Assembly (NCBI RefSeq): GCF_014196295.1
Contig: NZ_JACIDK010000007.1
Location: forward strand, 62,001 to 126,000
DNA length: 64,000 nt
Direction of reading: 5' to 3'
Origin: Phenylobacterium haematophilum
Lineage (GTDB): Bacteria > Pseudomonadota > Alphaproteobacteria > Caulobacterales > Caulobacteraceae
Position numbers and translations under genes: made by a program. The notes below the pieces were generated by a model. It made no database searches and had not been told where the DNA came from. It saw only the letters and a list, made by a program, of their open reading frames with translations. This document shows positions 51,789 through 60,251 of the stretch, one piece after another (within the stretch, counting starts at the first letter, position 1; every line of letters begins with the position of its first letter).

Positions 51789-52549
51789 TCCCCCTTGACG
51801 ACCGCGGCCTGCTGCTCGGCGACGGCTTGTTCGAAACCCTGCTGGCGGTGGGCGGGATCCCGGCCGCGCCGGGTCCACACCTTGACCGCATGGCCGCCGG
51901 CTGCGCGAGCCTCGGCCTGCCGCCGCTCGACCGCGCCGCCGCCGGTCGGGCCATGGCCGAAGCGCTGGCCGGGCTGGACGCGCCCCGCGCGGCCGTCCGC
52001 CTGACCCTCACCGCCGGCTCCGGCGGGCGCGGCCTCGACCGTCCCGACCCGCCGGCCATCCGCCTCTTCGCCGCCGCCGCGCCGGCCCCGGCCCCGCAGG
52101 AGCCGGCCGACCTGATCACCAGCACGGTGCGCCGCAACGACCTCTCGCCGGCCTCGCGGCTGAAGACGCTCTCCTATCTCGACAACGTCCTGGCCAGGGC
52201 GCAGGCGCGCGATGCGGGCGCGGACGAGGCGTTGATGCTCAACACCCGCGGCGATGTGGCCTGCGCCAGCGCGGCCAATGTCTTCTGGCTGTGGGGCGGG
52301 CGGCTCTACACGCCGCGGCTCGACTGCGGGGTGCTGGCCGGGACTATGCGCGCGCGGGTGATCGCTGCGGCGCAAGGGCAGGGGTTGGCGGTGGTCGAAA
52401 CCCGTTCGGGCGTCGCCGAACTGGCCCGCGCCGACGCGGCTTTCCTGACCAACGCCCTGATCGGCGTACGTCAGGTCCGTTCGCTGGACGGCTTTTCGTG
52501 GGAGCCTTCGTCGGCGGTGGCGGCGCTGGCCGCGTCGGTCAGGGCGTGA
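51785..52549 (+). CDS. pabC: aminodeoxychorismate lyase (class IV aminotransferase fold)
   Basis: 254 aa PLP enzyme. The ATGA overlap with pabB fixes the start. DDRGLLLGDGLFETLLA (residues 5-21) and the lysine region SRLKTLSYLDNVLARAQAR (about 134) are typical of the family, with a later CASAANVFWLWGG and GTMRARVI. Together with pabB it completes 4-aminobenzoate synthesis. A branched-chain or D-amino-acid transaminase role is the alternative, but the pabB context decides. Its end overlaps the TadE-like gene convergently by 11 bp. Confidence 0.88.
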   Translation: MIPLDDRGLLLGDGLFETLLAVGGIPAAPGPHLDRMAAGCASLGLPPLDRAAAGRAMAEALAGLDAPRAAVRLTLTAGSGGRGLDRPDPPAIRLFAAAAPAPAPQEPADLITSTVRRNDLSPASRLKTLSYLDNVLARAQARDAGADEALMLNTRGDVACASAANVFWLWGGRLYTPRLDCGVLAGTMRARVIAAAQGQGLAVVETRSGVAELARADAAFLTNALIGVRQVRSLDGFSWEPSSAVAALAASVRA

Positions 52550-53057
52550 AGGTGATCGGCACCCCGGCCCGCGGGCTGAGGTCCATCTTGTGCCGGAAGG
52601 TGAAGGTCCCCGGCAGCATCTTCTGGAACGGCGTGCGGTAGGTGTAGACGGTCTCGGCCCGGAGCACCCCGGTGTTCGGCGTTCGCATGGCCGCCGCCAC
52701 CGTGCTGACGTCGGTGGCCGCGATGGAGCCGCTGGCCCGGGTCCACTTGGCGCTGGGCGTGCCGCTGGCGTTGATCTCGATGCTGGTCACCCGCATGGCC
52801 AATCCGTCGACCGGGAACGGCTTCATGATCGAGCGGCTGGCGTTGAAGATGTTGTCGACGTCGGCGGTGCTCACCTGCGCCTGCTGTGTGACCAGGTCGC
52901 CGACGGCGGTGGTCAGCGCGCCGGCGCGGCGGTTGGCCAGCAGCGCCTGGGTCGCCTCGACCATGCCGAAGTAGAGCGCCAGCACGATCGGCACGATGAA
53001 GGCGAACTCGACGGCGGCCGAGCCGCGGCGATCGCGGAGCACGTTTCGCGTCAGCAT
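52539..53057 (-). CDS. TadE/TadG-like pseudopilin
   Basis: 172 aa. The N-terminal TadE signature DRRGSAAVEFAFIVPIVLALYFGMVEA (residues 9-35, one helix) carries the prepilin-type G-x4-E pattern used by TadE pseudopilins. A periplasmic domain follows. The ATG at 53057 overlaps the stop of the upstream TadE-like gene, so the pair is co-translated. It belongs to the Flp pilus locus although it is transcribed away from pilA. Confidence 0.85.
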   Translation of the reverse strand: MLTRNVLRDRRGSAAVEFAFIVPIVLALYFGMVEATQALLANRRAGALTTAVGDLVTQQAQVSTADVDNIFNASRSIMKPFPVDGLAMRVTSIEINASGTPSAKWTRASGSIAATDVSTVAAAMRTPNTGVLRAETVYTYRTPFQKMLPGTFTFRHKMDLSPRAGVPITFTP

Positions 53058-53671
53058 GAGGTCTGGTTCCCTTGGCGAGGGAGCGCCGGGTTGAACGGCT
53101 CGTTGCGGAACAACCGGGTCGAGCTGATCATCCGGCCGCCGTCGTAGTTCTTGAACAACGGGCGGATCAGCGGCGTGATGATTGGCCATTTGAAGTAGGT
53201 CGTGACCACCACGATGTCTTCCGGGTTGCCGGCGCACCAGTTGGTGGCGTCAGGATCGAAGGTGGCCGGGTCGCGCGCCGGCGCGGCGCCGGCGTCGGCG
53301 AAGGTGTTGAAGGTGCGGGCCTCGACGAACAGTGGATTGGGGTCCGCTTCGCCGGGCTTTGGCGCGTCGATCGAGCACAGGGGCTGCAGCCAGCTCATGT
53401 TGATGCAGACCAGCTGGCGGAAGCCCTGCTGGCTGACCGGAGCCTTGCTCAGCCCGCTCTGGAACTGGCCGGTGCGGATGTTGCGGGCCGCGAAGTCGGT
53501 GGCGGTGTCCAGGGTCGCCGAGACCAGCAGGATCATCGCCAGCTCCAGCACCCCGAACAGCAGCATCATCAGCGGCATGCTGATCAGGGCGAACTCCACC
53601 GCCGTGGCGCCGCGGCGCGAACGCACGAACCGCCGGATAACGGTACGGAGCTGGGTTGCAGAGCGCGGCAT
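53051..53671 (-). CDS. TadE-like pseudopilin
   Basis: 206 aa. A basic N-terminus is followed by SRRGATAVEFALISMPLMMLLFGVLELAMILL (TM helix, residues about 18-50), the TadE hallmark with the conserved Glu five residues after Gly. The periplasmic part has four to five cysteines (VCINM, PLCSID, NWCAGN, QTSC), suggesting disulfides. It is the first cistron of a two-gene unit and accompanies the Flp pilin apparatus. Confidence 0.87.
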   Translation of the reverse strand: MPRSATQLRTVIRRFVRSRRGATAVEFALISMPLMMLLFGVLELAMILLVSATLDTATDFAARNIRTGQFQSGLSKAPVSQQGFRQLVCINMSWLQPLCSIDAPKPGEADPNPLFVEARTFNTFADAGAAPARDPATFDPDATNWCAGNPEDIVVVTTYFKWPIITPLIRPLFKNYDGGRMISSTRLFRNEPFNPALPRQGNQTSC

Positions 53672-53727
53672 GGCGTCTCCAGGGAGCGTGAGCGCTGGAG
53701 ACTAGCCAAGTCTGGCTAACTGGAGGT

Positions 53728-54117
53728 TTAAGGCTTAGCTGAATCGCCGTCGCCGCCGCCGGCCCGTTCGCAGCCGCCGGCGCAGGCGTACTCCGAAACC
53801 TTCGGGCCGCGGATCACCGATACCCGGCCTTCGCTCGGGGCGGCGACCACCACCTGGCGCTCCAGCACCGTGCGGCCCAGCTGGTCGATGACCACCAGGT
53901 TGGTCACGCCGTAGCCGCGGCCGCTGATCACCGCCTTGCCGGCGTCGATCACCGCCACGTCGGCGATCGCCGGGTTGCCGATGAGAACGTCGCGGGCGCC
54001 TCGTGGCAGGGTCAGGGGCGTGCTCTGGTCGATCGGCACCACCAGCGACGGCGCGGCCTGGGCGGCCCCCGCCAGAGCGGTCAGGGCGAGCGTCAGGGAC
54101 AGGATCGAGCGGCGCAT
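53728..54117 (-). CDS. stand-alone secretin N-domain protein (CpaC N-terminal paralogue)
   Basis: 129 aa with a signal peptide (LTALAGAAQA). The core SLVVPIDQSTPLTLPRGARDVLIGNPAIADVAVID (residues about 23-57, quoted as a region) and GRGYGVTNLVVIDQLGRTVL match the pilus-assembly N-terminal domain that begins CpaC. No secretin barrel follows. A C-terminal YACAGGCERAGGG adds two cysteines. The ATG at 54117 was chosen; another 15 bp upstream is possible. It is divergent from pilA and may dock to or cap the CpaC channel. Confidence 0.8.
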   Translation of the reverse strand: MRRSILSLTLALTALAGAAQAAPSLVVPIDQSTPLTLPRGARDVLIGNPAIADVAVIDAGKAVISGRGYGVTNLVVIDQLGRTVLERQVVVAAPSEGRVSVIRGPKVSEYACAGGCERAGGGDGDSAKP

Positions 54118-54249
54118 GGGCGTTTCCGGCATGAGGGCGTCGAGCGGAGACTCGATTGGAATGGTCAATAAAGCCTGAACTTTCGGCCCCTCGCGTGCGC
54201 GAGAATCATTATGTCGAAACGCCGAAAACACCCGATTCTGGCCTCTTGG

Positions 54250-54326
54250 TTAATCGATATTTACAGTAAACGCAAGTAAACCATAGGTAAAGTGGCGTTT
54301 ATACATGACTGTTTACTGCCAATTAA
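54250..54326 (+). promoter_or_regulatory. pilA promoter region with CtrA-like boxes and phased GTAAA repeats
   Basis: TTAA-N7-TTAC (54250-54264) and TTTA-N7-TTAA (54312-54326) each differ by one base from the CtrA box TTAA-N7-TTAA. Between them GTAAA recurs at 54266, 54276 and 54287, spaced 10 and 11 bp (one helical turn), with an inverted GTTTAC at 54311. The region is strikingly AT-rich. CtrA control of pilA is established in Caulobacter. Confidence 0.65.
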
Positions 54327-54422
54327 GCCAAATGCGCGAAAGTCATCCTGCGTTTCGGGGCGAGCAGACCAAAAAGGTTTGATGCCTCAACAATCTGCTC
54401 GCTAAACAAAAGGAGATCGAGC

Positions 54423-54593
54423 ATGTCGAAGTTCGTTTCGCGCTTCCTGAAGGACGAATCTGGCGCCACCGCCATCGAATACGGCCTGATCGCGGCTCTC
54501 ATCGCCGTGGCCCTGGTCACCGCCATGGGCTTCCTGGGCTCGGGTCTGAAGAACTCGTTCGAAGGCATCCAGAAGACTCTGGAAGGCAAGTAA
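54423..54593 (+). CDS. pilA: Flp pilin
   Basis: 56 aa, too short for usual ORF cut-offs. MSKFVSRFLKDESG is the leader; cleavage after this glycine would give a mature pilin beginning ATAIEYGLIAALIAVALVTA (E5 and Y6 are the Flp hallmark). The ribosome site AAAAGGAG is strong. It is followed by a GAGA-loop hairpin that may stabilise its mRNA, and then by a second pilin. It is the major subunit of the tad pilus. Confidence 0.95.
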   Translation: MSKFVSRFLKDESGATAIEYGLIAALIAVALVTAMGFLGSGLKNSFEGIQKTLEGK

Positions 54594-54606
54594 GCCTCAC
54601 CGGCGA

Positions 54607-54630
54607 CCGCGGCGGCGAGAGCCGCCGCGG
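54607..54630 (+). terminator. intercistronic hairpin between the two pilin genes
   Basis: A perfect 10-bp stem, CCGCGGCGGC and GCCGCCGCGG, has a GAGA tetraloop and no T-run. It probably attenuates or protects the mRNA so that pilA is made in excess over downstream genes. Confidence 0.65.
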
Positions 54631-54679
54631 TTAGGCCGTTCTGAAGGCGTTCCGCGCACGGCTGCCGGGAGGGTTCGAG

Positions 54680-54856
54680 ATGAGAAAATTTCTCAAGCGG
54701 TTCAGCGTTCAAAAGTCGGGCGCCACTGCTATCGAGTACGCTCTGATGGCGGCGCTCATCAGCGTCGTTCTGGTCGCCGCCCTCGGGCCGTTGACCACCG
54801 CGCTGACGGGAGCTCTGCAGACCGTCGCCAACGCCTTTCCCCAGTCGCTTCCCTAG
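54680..54856 (+). CDS. second Flp-type pilin
   Basis: 58 aa, beginning MRKFLKRFSVQKSGATAIEY. The prepilin site G|ATAIEY is the same as in PilA, and a hydrophobic helix ALMAALISVVLVAALGPL follows. The C-terminal part (TTALTGALQTVANAFPQSLP) differs from PilA and ends in proline. A GGGAGG ribosome site lies upstream and a strong terminator downstream. It is likely a minor pilin or a duplicate under weaker expression. Confidence 0.88.
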   Translation: MRKFLKRFSVQKSGATAIEYALMAALISVVLVAALGPLTTALTGALQTVANAFPQSLP

Positions 54857-54880
54857 GGAAGGGACCGGGATCGATAAGAA

Positions 54881-54912
54881 AAGGGCCGCTCTCGCAGCGG
54901 CCCTTTTTCTTT
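54881..54912 (+). terminator. intrinsic terminator after the pilin genes
   Basis: AAGGGCCGCT (54881-54890) and AGCGGCCCTT (54896-54905) pair perfectly around a CTCGC loop, followed by TTTCTTTT. This separates pilin transcription from cpaA. Confidence 0.92.
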
Positions 54913-54978
54913 TCAATCATCCATTCACGGCTGCAGGCGCACAGTGCCGGTGAACAAAAGTTCCGGACCGATTGAGAA

Positions 54979-55497
54979 ATGATCACGCTCCTCCAGGCCG
55001 CGCTGCTGCTCTTCTTCCCGGTGCTGGTGATCGTCGGCGCGCTGCGCGACCTGACCAGCTTCACCATCCCCAACTGGATCTCCGGCCTGCTGATCGTCGC
55101 CTTCTTCCCGGCGGCGCTGCTGGTCGGTCTCGCGCCCGCGGCTATCGGGACGCATTTGCTGGTCGGGTGTGCGGCGCTGGCGGTCGGCATCGTCATGTTC
55201 GCCCTGCGCTGGATCGGCGGCGGCGACGCCAAGCTGTTCGCGGCCGCCGCGCTCTGGCTCGGCGCCCCCGCGGCGCTCTCCTACCTAGTGATGACCGGCC
55301 TGGCCGGCGGCGCCCTCGCGCTCGCCCTGATCAGCCTGCGCTCGCCGATCCTGCGGCCCTACGTGCTCAGCGGCCCGGCCTGGTTCGGCCGCCTGGCCGA
55401 TCCCGAGGAGGCGGTGCCATACGGCGTGGCGATCGCGGCCGGAGCCCTGGCGACCTTCGCGGACTCGCCGCTGATGCAGGCCTGGCCTGGTTTCTAA
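54979..55497 (+). CDS. cpaA: prepilin peptidase (A24)
   Basis: 172 aa multi-pass membrane aspartyl protease that removes the pilin leader peptides. The two catalytic aspartates lie in LRDLTSFTIPNW (about residue 24) and GGGDAKLFAA (about 81), the second within the GxGD-type motif of the family. It has no N-methylase domain, as expected for CpaA/TadV. It has its own promoter after the pilin terminator. Confidence 0.93.
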   Translation: MITLLQAALLLFFPVLVIVGALRDLTSFTIPNWISGLLIVAFFPAALLVGLAPAAIGTHLLVGCAALAVGIVMFALRWIGGGDAKLFAAAALWLGAPAALSYLVMTGLAGGALALALISLRSPILRPYVLSGPAWFGRLADPEEAVPYGVAIAAGALATFADSPLMQAWPGF

Positions 55498-55504
55498 ACG
55501 TAGC

Positions 55505-55519
55505 TTTAGGCCGCGTTAA
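55505..55519 (+). promoter_or_regulatory. CtrA-like box upstream of cpaB
   Basis: TTTA-N7-TTAA is present with one mismatch to the CtrA consensus, identical in form to the second site at pilA. It sits in the 139-bp gap before cpaB, where a promoter for cpaB-tadC would be expected. Confidence 0.45.
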
Positions 55520-55636
55520 CCATGGGCCGCGCAAACAGACCCTGCCGGCAAAACGCCGGTCGACCGAATCGCGTGCGCCCGCGGACCGCGGCGCACTCGC
55601 CCGTCATCCGCTTGCGCGGAGCCTTGAGCACCGACC

Positions 55637-56500
55637 ATGGGTTCAGCCCGTATCGCCTTGCTGGTCGTCGCCGCGATCGCCGCCATTGGGTTGGCCTTCA
55701 TCGTGCGCGGCATGGTCACGCCCAAGCGGCCTGAAGCGGTCGCCGCCGCCGCGCCGGCGCAGCCCGTCGTCCAGGTCCTGGTCGCCAAGCGCGAACTGCC
55801 GATCGGCACCCGCCTGACCCCGGCCGATCTTGGCTGGCAGCCCTGGCCCGCCGATGCGCTCAACGCCGCCTTCGTCACCGACGGCGGCGCGCCGGCCCTG
55901 CCGGCCAAGATGCCCGACAAAGCGGTCCAGAAGGCGGCTCGCGTCGCCAACGACATGGTCATGCCGCAAGGCCCGATGCAGGCCTTCGAAGGCGCCATCG
56001 TCAAGGAAGCCCTGGCCGCGGGCGAGCCGGTGGTGGCCCGCAAGGTGGTTCGCGCCGGTCAGAGCGGCTTCATGGCCGTGGTGCTGCAGCCGGGCATGCG
56101 GGCCATGGCGGTGCCGATCAACGCCGAGACCGCCGCCGGCGGCTTCATCCTGCCGGGCGATCGGGTCGACGTGCTGCAGAGCCGCACCGATTCCAACGGC
56201 GGTTCCAAGACGATGCTGACCGAAGTGCTGATGCGCAACGTCCGCGTCCTGGCCATCGACCAGAACATCGAGCCGGCCAAGGACGCCCGCACCATCGTCG
56301 GCGGCGTCGCCACCCTCGAAATTCCTGCTGGGGACGTCGAGGTCATCGCCCGCGGCAAAGCCCAGGGCGAGATGCAGCTCGCTCTCCGTTCCTACGCCGA
56401 TATCGGCGGCGCGCCGGGCCGCGGCGTCGCCAGCCGCGCCTCCGCCCAGGGCGTGCGTGTGTTCCGCGCCGGGCAGGTCACCGAGGTCGCCAATCCATGA
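55637..56500 (+). CDS. cpaB: Flp pilus assembly protein CpaB
   Basis: 287 aa. An N-terminal membrane anchor (IALLVVAAIAAIGLAFIVRG) leads to a SAF domain (VLVAKRELPIGTRLTPADLGWQPWP, residues about 51-75) and the RcpC/CpaB domain with GMRAMAVPINAETAAGGFILPGDRVDVL in part. It acts in the periplasm in building the outer-membrane channel. It overlaps cpaC by 4 bp. Confidence 0.94.
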   Translation: MGSARIALLVVAAIAAIGLAFIVRGMVTPKRPEAVAAAAPAQPVVQVLVAKRELPIGTRLTPADLGWQPWPADALNAAFVTDGGAPALPAKMPDKAVQKAARVANDMVMPQGPMQAFEGAIVKEALAAGEPVVARKVVRAGQSGFMAVVLQPGMRAMAVPINAETAAGGFILPGDRVDVLQSRTDSNGGSKTMLTEVLMRNVRVLAIDQNIEPAKDARTIVGGVATLEIPAGDVEVIARGKAQGEMQLALRSYADIGGAPGRGVASRASAQGVRVFRAGQVTEVANP

Positions 56501-58083
56501 CGCTGCGCCGCACCCTCATCGCGCTCGCCGCCTTCGCCGCCGCCCTGACGCCGGGCGCGGCCTTCGCCCAGGCCTCCGAGGCCGCCGCCCCGGCGATGGC
56601 CGCCGGCCTCGCCGCCCAGTCGGCCGTGGTCCGCGTCAACCTCACCGGCGGGACCGCGTCCCAAGCGCTGAACCTGCCGACCGGCAAGTCGGCGATCATC
56701 GAACTGCCGGTCGACGTCCGCGACGTGCTGGTGACCAATCCCGGCGTCGCCGACGCTATGCTGCGCTCGCCGCGGCGGATCTTCATCCTCGGCCTGAAGA
56801 GCGGCACCACCGACGCGGTGTTCTTCGACTCCGCCGGCCGCCGCATCCTGGCGCTCGACATCCGCGTCGACCAGGACCCGACCGCCGTCGCCCAGACCAT
56901 CAACCGCATCGTTCCCGGCGCCCGCGTCCAGGTCGATTCGATGAACGAGAGCCTGATCCTCTCGGGCCAGGTGCCGAACCTGGCCGACGCCGACAAGGCC
57001 CTGCAGATCGCCCGCGCCGCGGTCGCCAAGCCCGAGCAGGTGATCAACATGCTGGGCGTCGCCGGCAAGGATCAGGTGATGCTCAAAGTGCGCATCGTCG
57101 AGATGCAGCGCAACGTCATCAAGCAGCTGGGCTTCAACCTCAACGCCGTGCTCGGCCAGCTTGGCGAGACCCAGTACCAGTTCGGCACCATCGCCGGCTT
57201 CGGCGTTAACGGCTCGCTGCTCGGCGGCATCACCGGCGGCTGGCAGACCAACACCACCAAGCAGCCGGTGATGCAGTTCCCCTGTACGTTCGACACGAGC
57301 AAGATGTGCGATGTCGTGGTCCGCGATGCGACTCAGGCTTCGAACTGGAACACCGCCACCCTCAAGGACACCGCCGGCAGCCCCGGCCTGAACAAGGGCG
57401 AGGCGACGATCAAGGCGTTCGAGCGGGTCGGCCTGGTCCGCACCCTGGCCGAACCGAATCTCAGCGCCGTCTCCGGCGAGTCGGCCAAGTTCCTGGCCGG
57501 CGGCGAATTCCCGATTCCGGTCGCTCAGGACAAGGACGGCGGCGTCACCGTCGAGTTCAAGCCCTTCGGCGTCGGTCTCGGCTTCACCCCGGTGGTGCTG
57601 TCGTCGGGCCGCATCTCCCTGAAGGTCTCTACCGAGGTCTCCGAACTGACCAGCCAGGGCGCGTTTTCCCTCAGCACGCCCGGAACGAGCGCGGCGCTCA
57701 CCATTCCGGCCCTGACCGTCCGTCGCGCCGAGACCGCCGTCGAACTGCCGTCCGGCGGCTCGATGATGATCGCCGGTCTGCTGCAGGAGAAGACCAAGCA
57801 GAACATCGACAGCCTCCCGGGCATGACCACCCTGCCGGTGCTCGGCACGCTGTTCCGCTCGCGCGATTATCTGGCCGGCGAGACCGAGCTGGTGATCTTG
57901 GTGACCCCTTACATCGTCGAGGCTGTGAGCCCTGGCCGTCTGCAGACGCCGGTCGACGGACTGAAGATCGCCGACGACCCGTCCACCGTGCTGATGGGGT
58001 CCTTGATCAAGGCCTACAACGCCAATCCCCAGGCGCAATCGGGGCGCAGCTATCAGGGGCCGCACGGCTACGTGATCGAATGA
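56497..58083 (+). CDS. cpaC: Flp pilus secretin CpaC
   Basis: 528 aa outer-membrane channel. A signal peptide (ending AAFAQA) and the pilus N-domain (VDVRDVLVTNPGVADAMLRSP, about 68) precede a BON/STN-like stretch (GQVPNLADADKALQIARAAV), then the secretin domain with VEFKPFGVGLGFTPVVLSSG and PSGGSMMIAGLLQEKTKQN. The N-domain has a stand-alone paralogue at 53728-54117. It overlaps cpaD by ATGA. Confidence 0.95.
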   Translation: MTLRRTLIALAAFAAALTPGAAFAQASEAAAPAMAAGLAAQSAVVRVNLTGGTASQALNLPTGKSAIIELPVDVRDVLVTNPGVADAMLRSPRRIFILGLKSGTTDAVFFDSAGRRILALDIRVDQDPTAVAQTINRIVPGARVQVDSMNESLILSGQVPNLADADKALQIARAAVAKPEQVINMLGVAGKDQVMLKVRIVEMQRNVIKQLGFNLNAVLGQLGETQYQFGTIAGFGVNGSLLGGITGGWQTNTTKQPVMQFPCTFDTSKMCDVVVRDATQASNWNTATLKDTAGSPGLNKGEATIKAFERVGLVRTLAEPNLSAVSGESAKFLAGGEFPIPVAQDKDGGVTVEFKPFGVGLGFTPVVLSSGRISLKVSTEVSELTSQGAFSLSTPGTSAALTIPALTVRRAETAVELPSGGSMMIAGLLQEKTKQNIDSLPGMTTLPVLGTLFRSRDYLAGETELVILVTPYIVEAVSPGRLQTPVDGLKIADDPSTVLMGSLIKAYNANPQAQSGRSYQGPHGYVIE

Positions 58084-58763
58084 GCGCACTTCGCCTTTCC
58101 GTCCTGTTGTTCGCCGGCGCCGCGCTGGGCGCCTGCGCCGCCATCCCGCGCCCTGCGCCCGAGCCGACCCGCGCAGAGGCGGCTCTCACCCCGACTGAGC
58201 TCTGGGCCGCGGACGTGAGGCCGCAGGCGCAGGAGATCTATCTCGCGGTCCACGCTCAAGGCCTCTCGCAGACCCAGCAGGACGCCCTGGCCGGGTTCGC
58301 CGGCGACTGGCGGCTGGGCTCGCGGGGCCCGATCACCCTGCGTGCGCCGGTCGGCGGACCGGACCCGGCGATGGTCTCGCGCGCGACCGAGGGCGCCCGC
58401 GCCATGCTCGCCGGCTACGGCGCCGAAGTTCGCGTCCAGGGTTACGAGGCCAAGGGCGACGTCGCCGCGCCGCTGATCGTCGGCCGCGAAGGCTACACGG
58501 TGTCCGTGCCGACCTGCGGCCTGCAGTGGGAGAACATCTCGAAGTCGGCGACCAATCAGGTGCAGTCGCAGTTCGGCTGCTCGGTGACCGCCAACATGGC
58601 CGCCCAGATCGCCAACCCGTCCGACCTGCTGGGGCCGGCGGCGATCGATCCGGCTGACGCGCAACGCCGCGCCGTCGTGCTCGACAAGTACCGCAAGGGC
58701 GAGATCACGGCCTCGGCGCGCGACAGTCAGGCGACCGGAGCGGTGTCGCAGGTGGTGAAGTAA
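58080..58763 (+). CDS. cpaD: Flp pilus lipoprotein CpaD
   Basis: 227 aa. The start is the ATG overlapping the cpaC stop. The lipobox AGAALGAC places Cys19 as the lipidated residue. The family marker VPTCGLQWENISKSATNQ and FGCSVTANMAAQIANPSDLL (about residues 140-185) fits CpaD. It helps to localise or assemble the secretin, in the manner of a pilotin. Confidence 0.93.
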   Translation: MSALRLSVLLFAGAALGACAAIPRPAPEPTRAEAALTPTELWAADVRPQAQEIYLAVHAQGLSQTQQDALAGFAGDWRLGSRGPITLRAPVGGPDPAMVSRATEGARAMLAGYGAEVRVQGYEAKGDVAAPLIVGREGYTVSVPTCGLQWENISKSATNQVQSQFGCSVTANMAAQIANPSDLLGPAAIDPADAQRRAVVLDKYRKGEITASARDSQATGAVSQVVK

Positions 58764-60251
58764 ATGAAGCCGCAGCAGGGTCACGATCCCTTCGACCTAG
58801 ACTTCGACGCCGACGACGAGTTCGCCACGACTCAGGACGAATCCTGGCGCGATAGCCCGCCGGCCGCCGCGGCCGATCCTTTCGGCGATCCCTTCGCCGA
58901 CCTGCCGCCCGTACGCGAGAGCGCTCGCGGCGAGGCCCGCCTCGAGGCCGCCGACGACGAGTTCGGCGGCGCGCCGGCCGTGCCGCCGCTGCCGCCGGAG
59001 CGGCCGGCCGCCAATCCCGTGCACGACATGATCGCGGGGGCCGAAGCCGCCTTCGGTGAAGCCAGCCTTCCGCGCATCACCGTTCACATCTACTGCGCCA
59101 ACCCGGAGACCGCCGAGTTCGCGCAGGTCGCCGCCGCCGACCGCCGCATGGAGCGCGGCGTCGTCGCCGTGCGCATGGGCGGCCTGCCCGCCGCCGTCGA
59201 GGCCTATCAGAATGAGGCCACGCCCTCGCTGGTCATGGTCGAGAGCGCCGACCCGGCCTCGGTGCTCCTGGCCCAGCTCGACCGCCTGGCGGAGGTCTGC
59301 GACCCCGGCACCAAGGTGGTGGTCATCGGCTCGGCCAATGACATCGCCCTCTATCGCGAGCTGATGCGCCGCGGGGTGTCGGAGTATCTGGTCCCGCCGC
59401 TCAATCCGCTGCTGATCGTGCGCACCGCCACCGGCCTCTACGCCGATCCTTCCGCGCCGTTCATCGGCCGCCAGATCGCCTTCTGCGGCGCCAAGGGCGG
59501 GGCCGGCGTCTCGACGGTCGCCCACAACGTCGCCTACTCGATCAGCGAGCGGTTGCAGACCGGCGCTGTGCTGGTCGATCTCGACCTGCCCTTCGGCACC
59601 GCCGGCCTCGACTTCAACCAGGACCCGCTGCAGGGCGTCGCCGACGCGCTGGGCCAGCCCGACCGCCTCGACCCGGTGCTGATGGACCGGATGATGGCCC
59701 GCTGCTCGGACCGCCTGTCGCTGTTCGCCGCCCCGGCGACGCTCGACAGCGACTACGACATTTCCGCCGAGGCCTTCGAGGAGGTGACCCAGAAGATCCG
59801 CAGCGCCGCGCCCTTCGTGGTGCTCGACCTGCCGCACGTCTGGAACGCCTGGAAGCGCAAGATCCTGCTGTCGTCCGACGATCTGGTCATCGTCGCCACG
59901 CCGGACCTCGCCTCGCTGCGCAACGCCAAGAACATCGTCGATCTCGTGCGCCGCGCCCGGCCCAACGACGCCCCGCCGCGCCTGGTGCTGAACCAGGTCG
60001 GGGTGCCCGGCCGCCCGGAAATCCCGGTCAAGGACTTCGGGGAGGCGCTGGACCTCACCCCGGCTCTCTGCCTGCCGTTCGATCCCAAGCTGTTCGGCCA
60101 GGCGGCCAACAACGGCCAGATGATCAGCGAGGTCGGCCCCAAGTCGAAGTCCGCCGAGGGCCTCGACCAGCTGGCCCAGCAGATCGCCCGGCGCGAGCCG
60201 CCGCAGGTCCAGAAGGCCTCGCTGCTCTCCAGCCTGTTCAAGAAGAAGTAG
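58764..60251 (+). CDS. cpaE: pilus localisation ATPase CpaE (ParA/MinD-like)
   Basis: 495 aa. An acidic, disordered N-terminus (residues 1-85) precedes a receiver-like domain (about 95-220) and a ParA/MinD ATPase with deviant Walker A CGAKGGAGVSTVAHN (about 241). Walker A' VDLDLPFGTAGLDFNQD and FVVLDLPHVWNAW follow. In Caulobacter, CpaE localises the pilus machine to the pole. The ATG follows cpaD directly (stop TAA then ATG). Confidence 0.94.
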   Translation: MKPQQGHDPFDLDFDADDEFATTQDESWRDSPPAAAADPFGDPFADLPPVRESARGEARLEAADDEFGGAPAVPPLPPERPAANPVHDMIAGAEAAFGEASLPRITVHIYCANPETAEFAQVAAADRRMERGVVAVRMGGLPAAVEAYQNEATPSLVMVESADPASVLLAQLDRLAEVCDPGTKVVVIGSANDIALYRELMRRGVSEYLVPPLNPLLIVRTATGLYADPSAPFIGRQIAFCGAKGGAGVSTVAHNVAYSISERLQTGAVLVDLDLPFGTAGLDFNQDPLQGVADALGQPDRLDPVLMDRMMARCSDRLSLFAAPATLDSDYDISAEAFEEVTQKIRSAAPFVVLDLPHVWNAWKRKILLSSDDLVIVATPDLASLRNAKNIVDLVRRARPNDAPPRLVLNQVGVPGRPEIPVKDFGEALDLTPALCLPFDPKLFGQAANNGQMISEVGPKSKSAEGLDQLAQQIARREPPQVQKASLLSSLFKKK

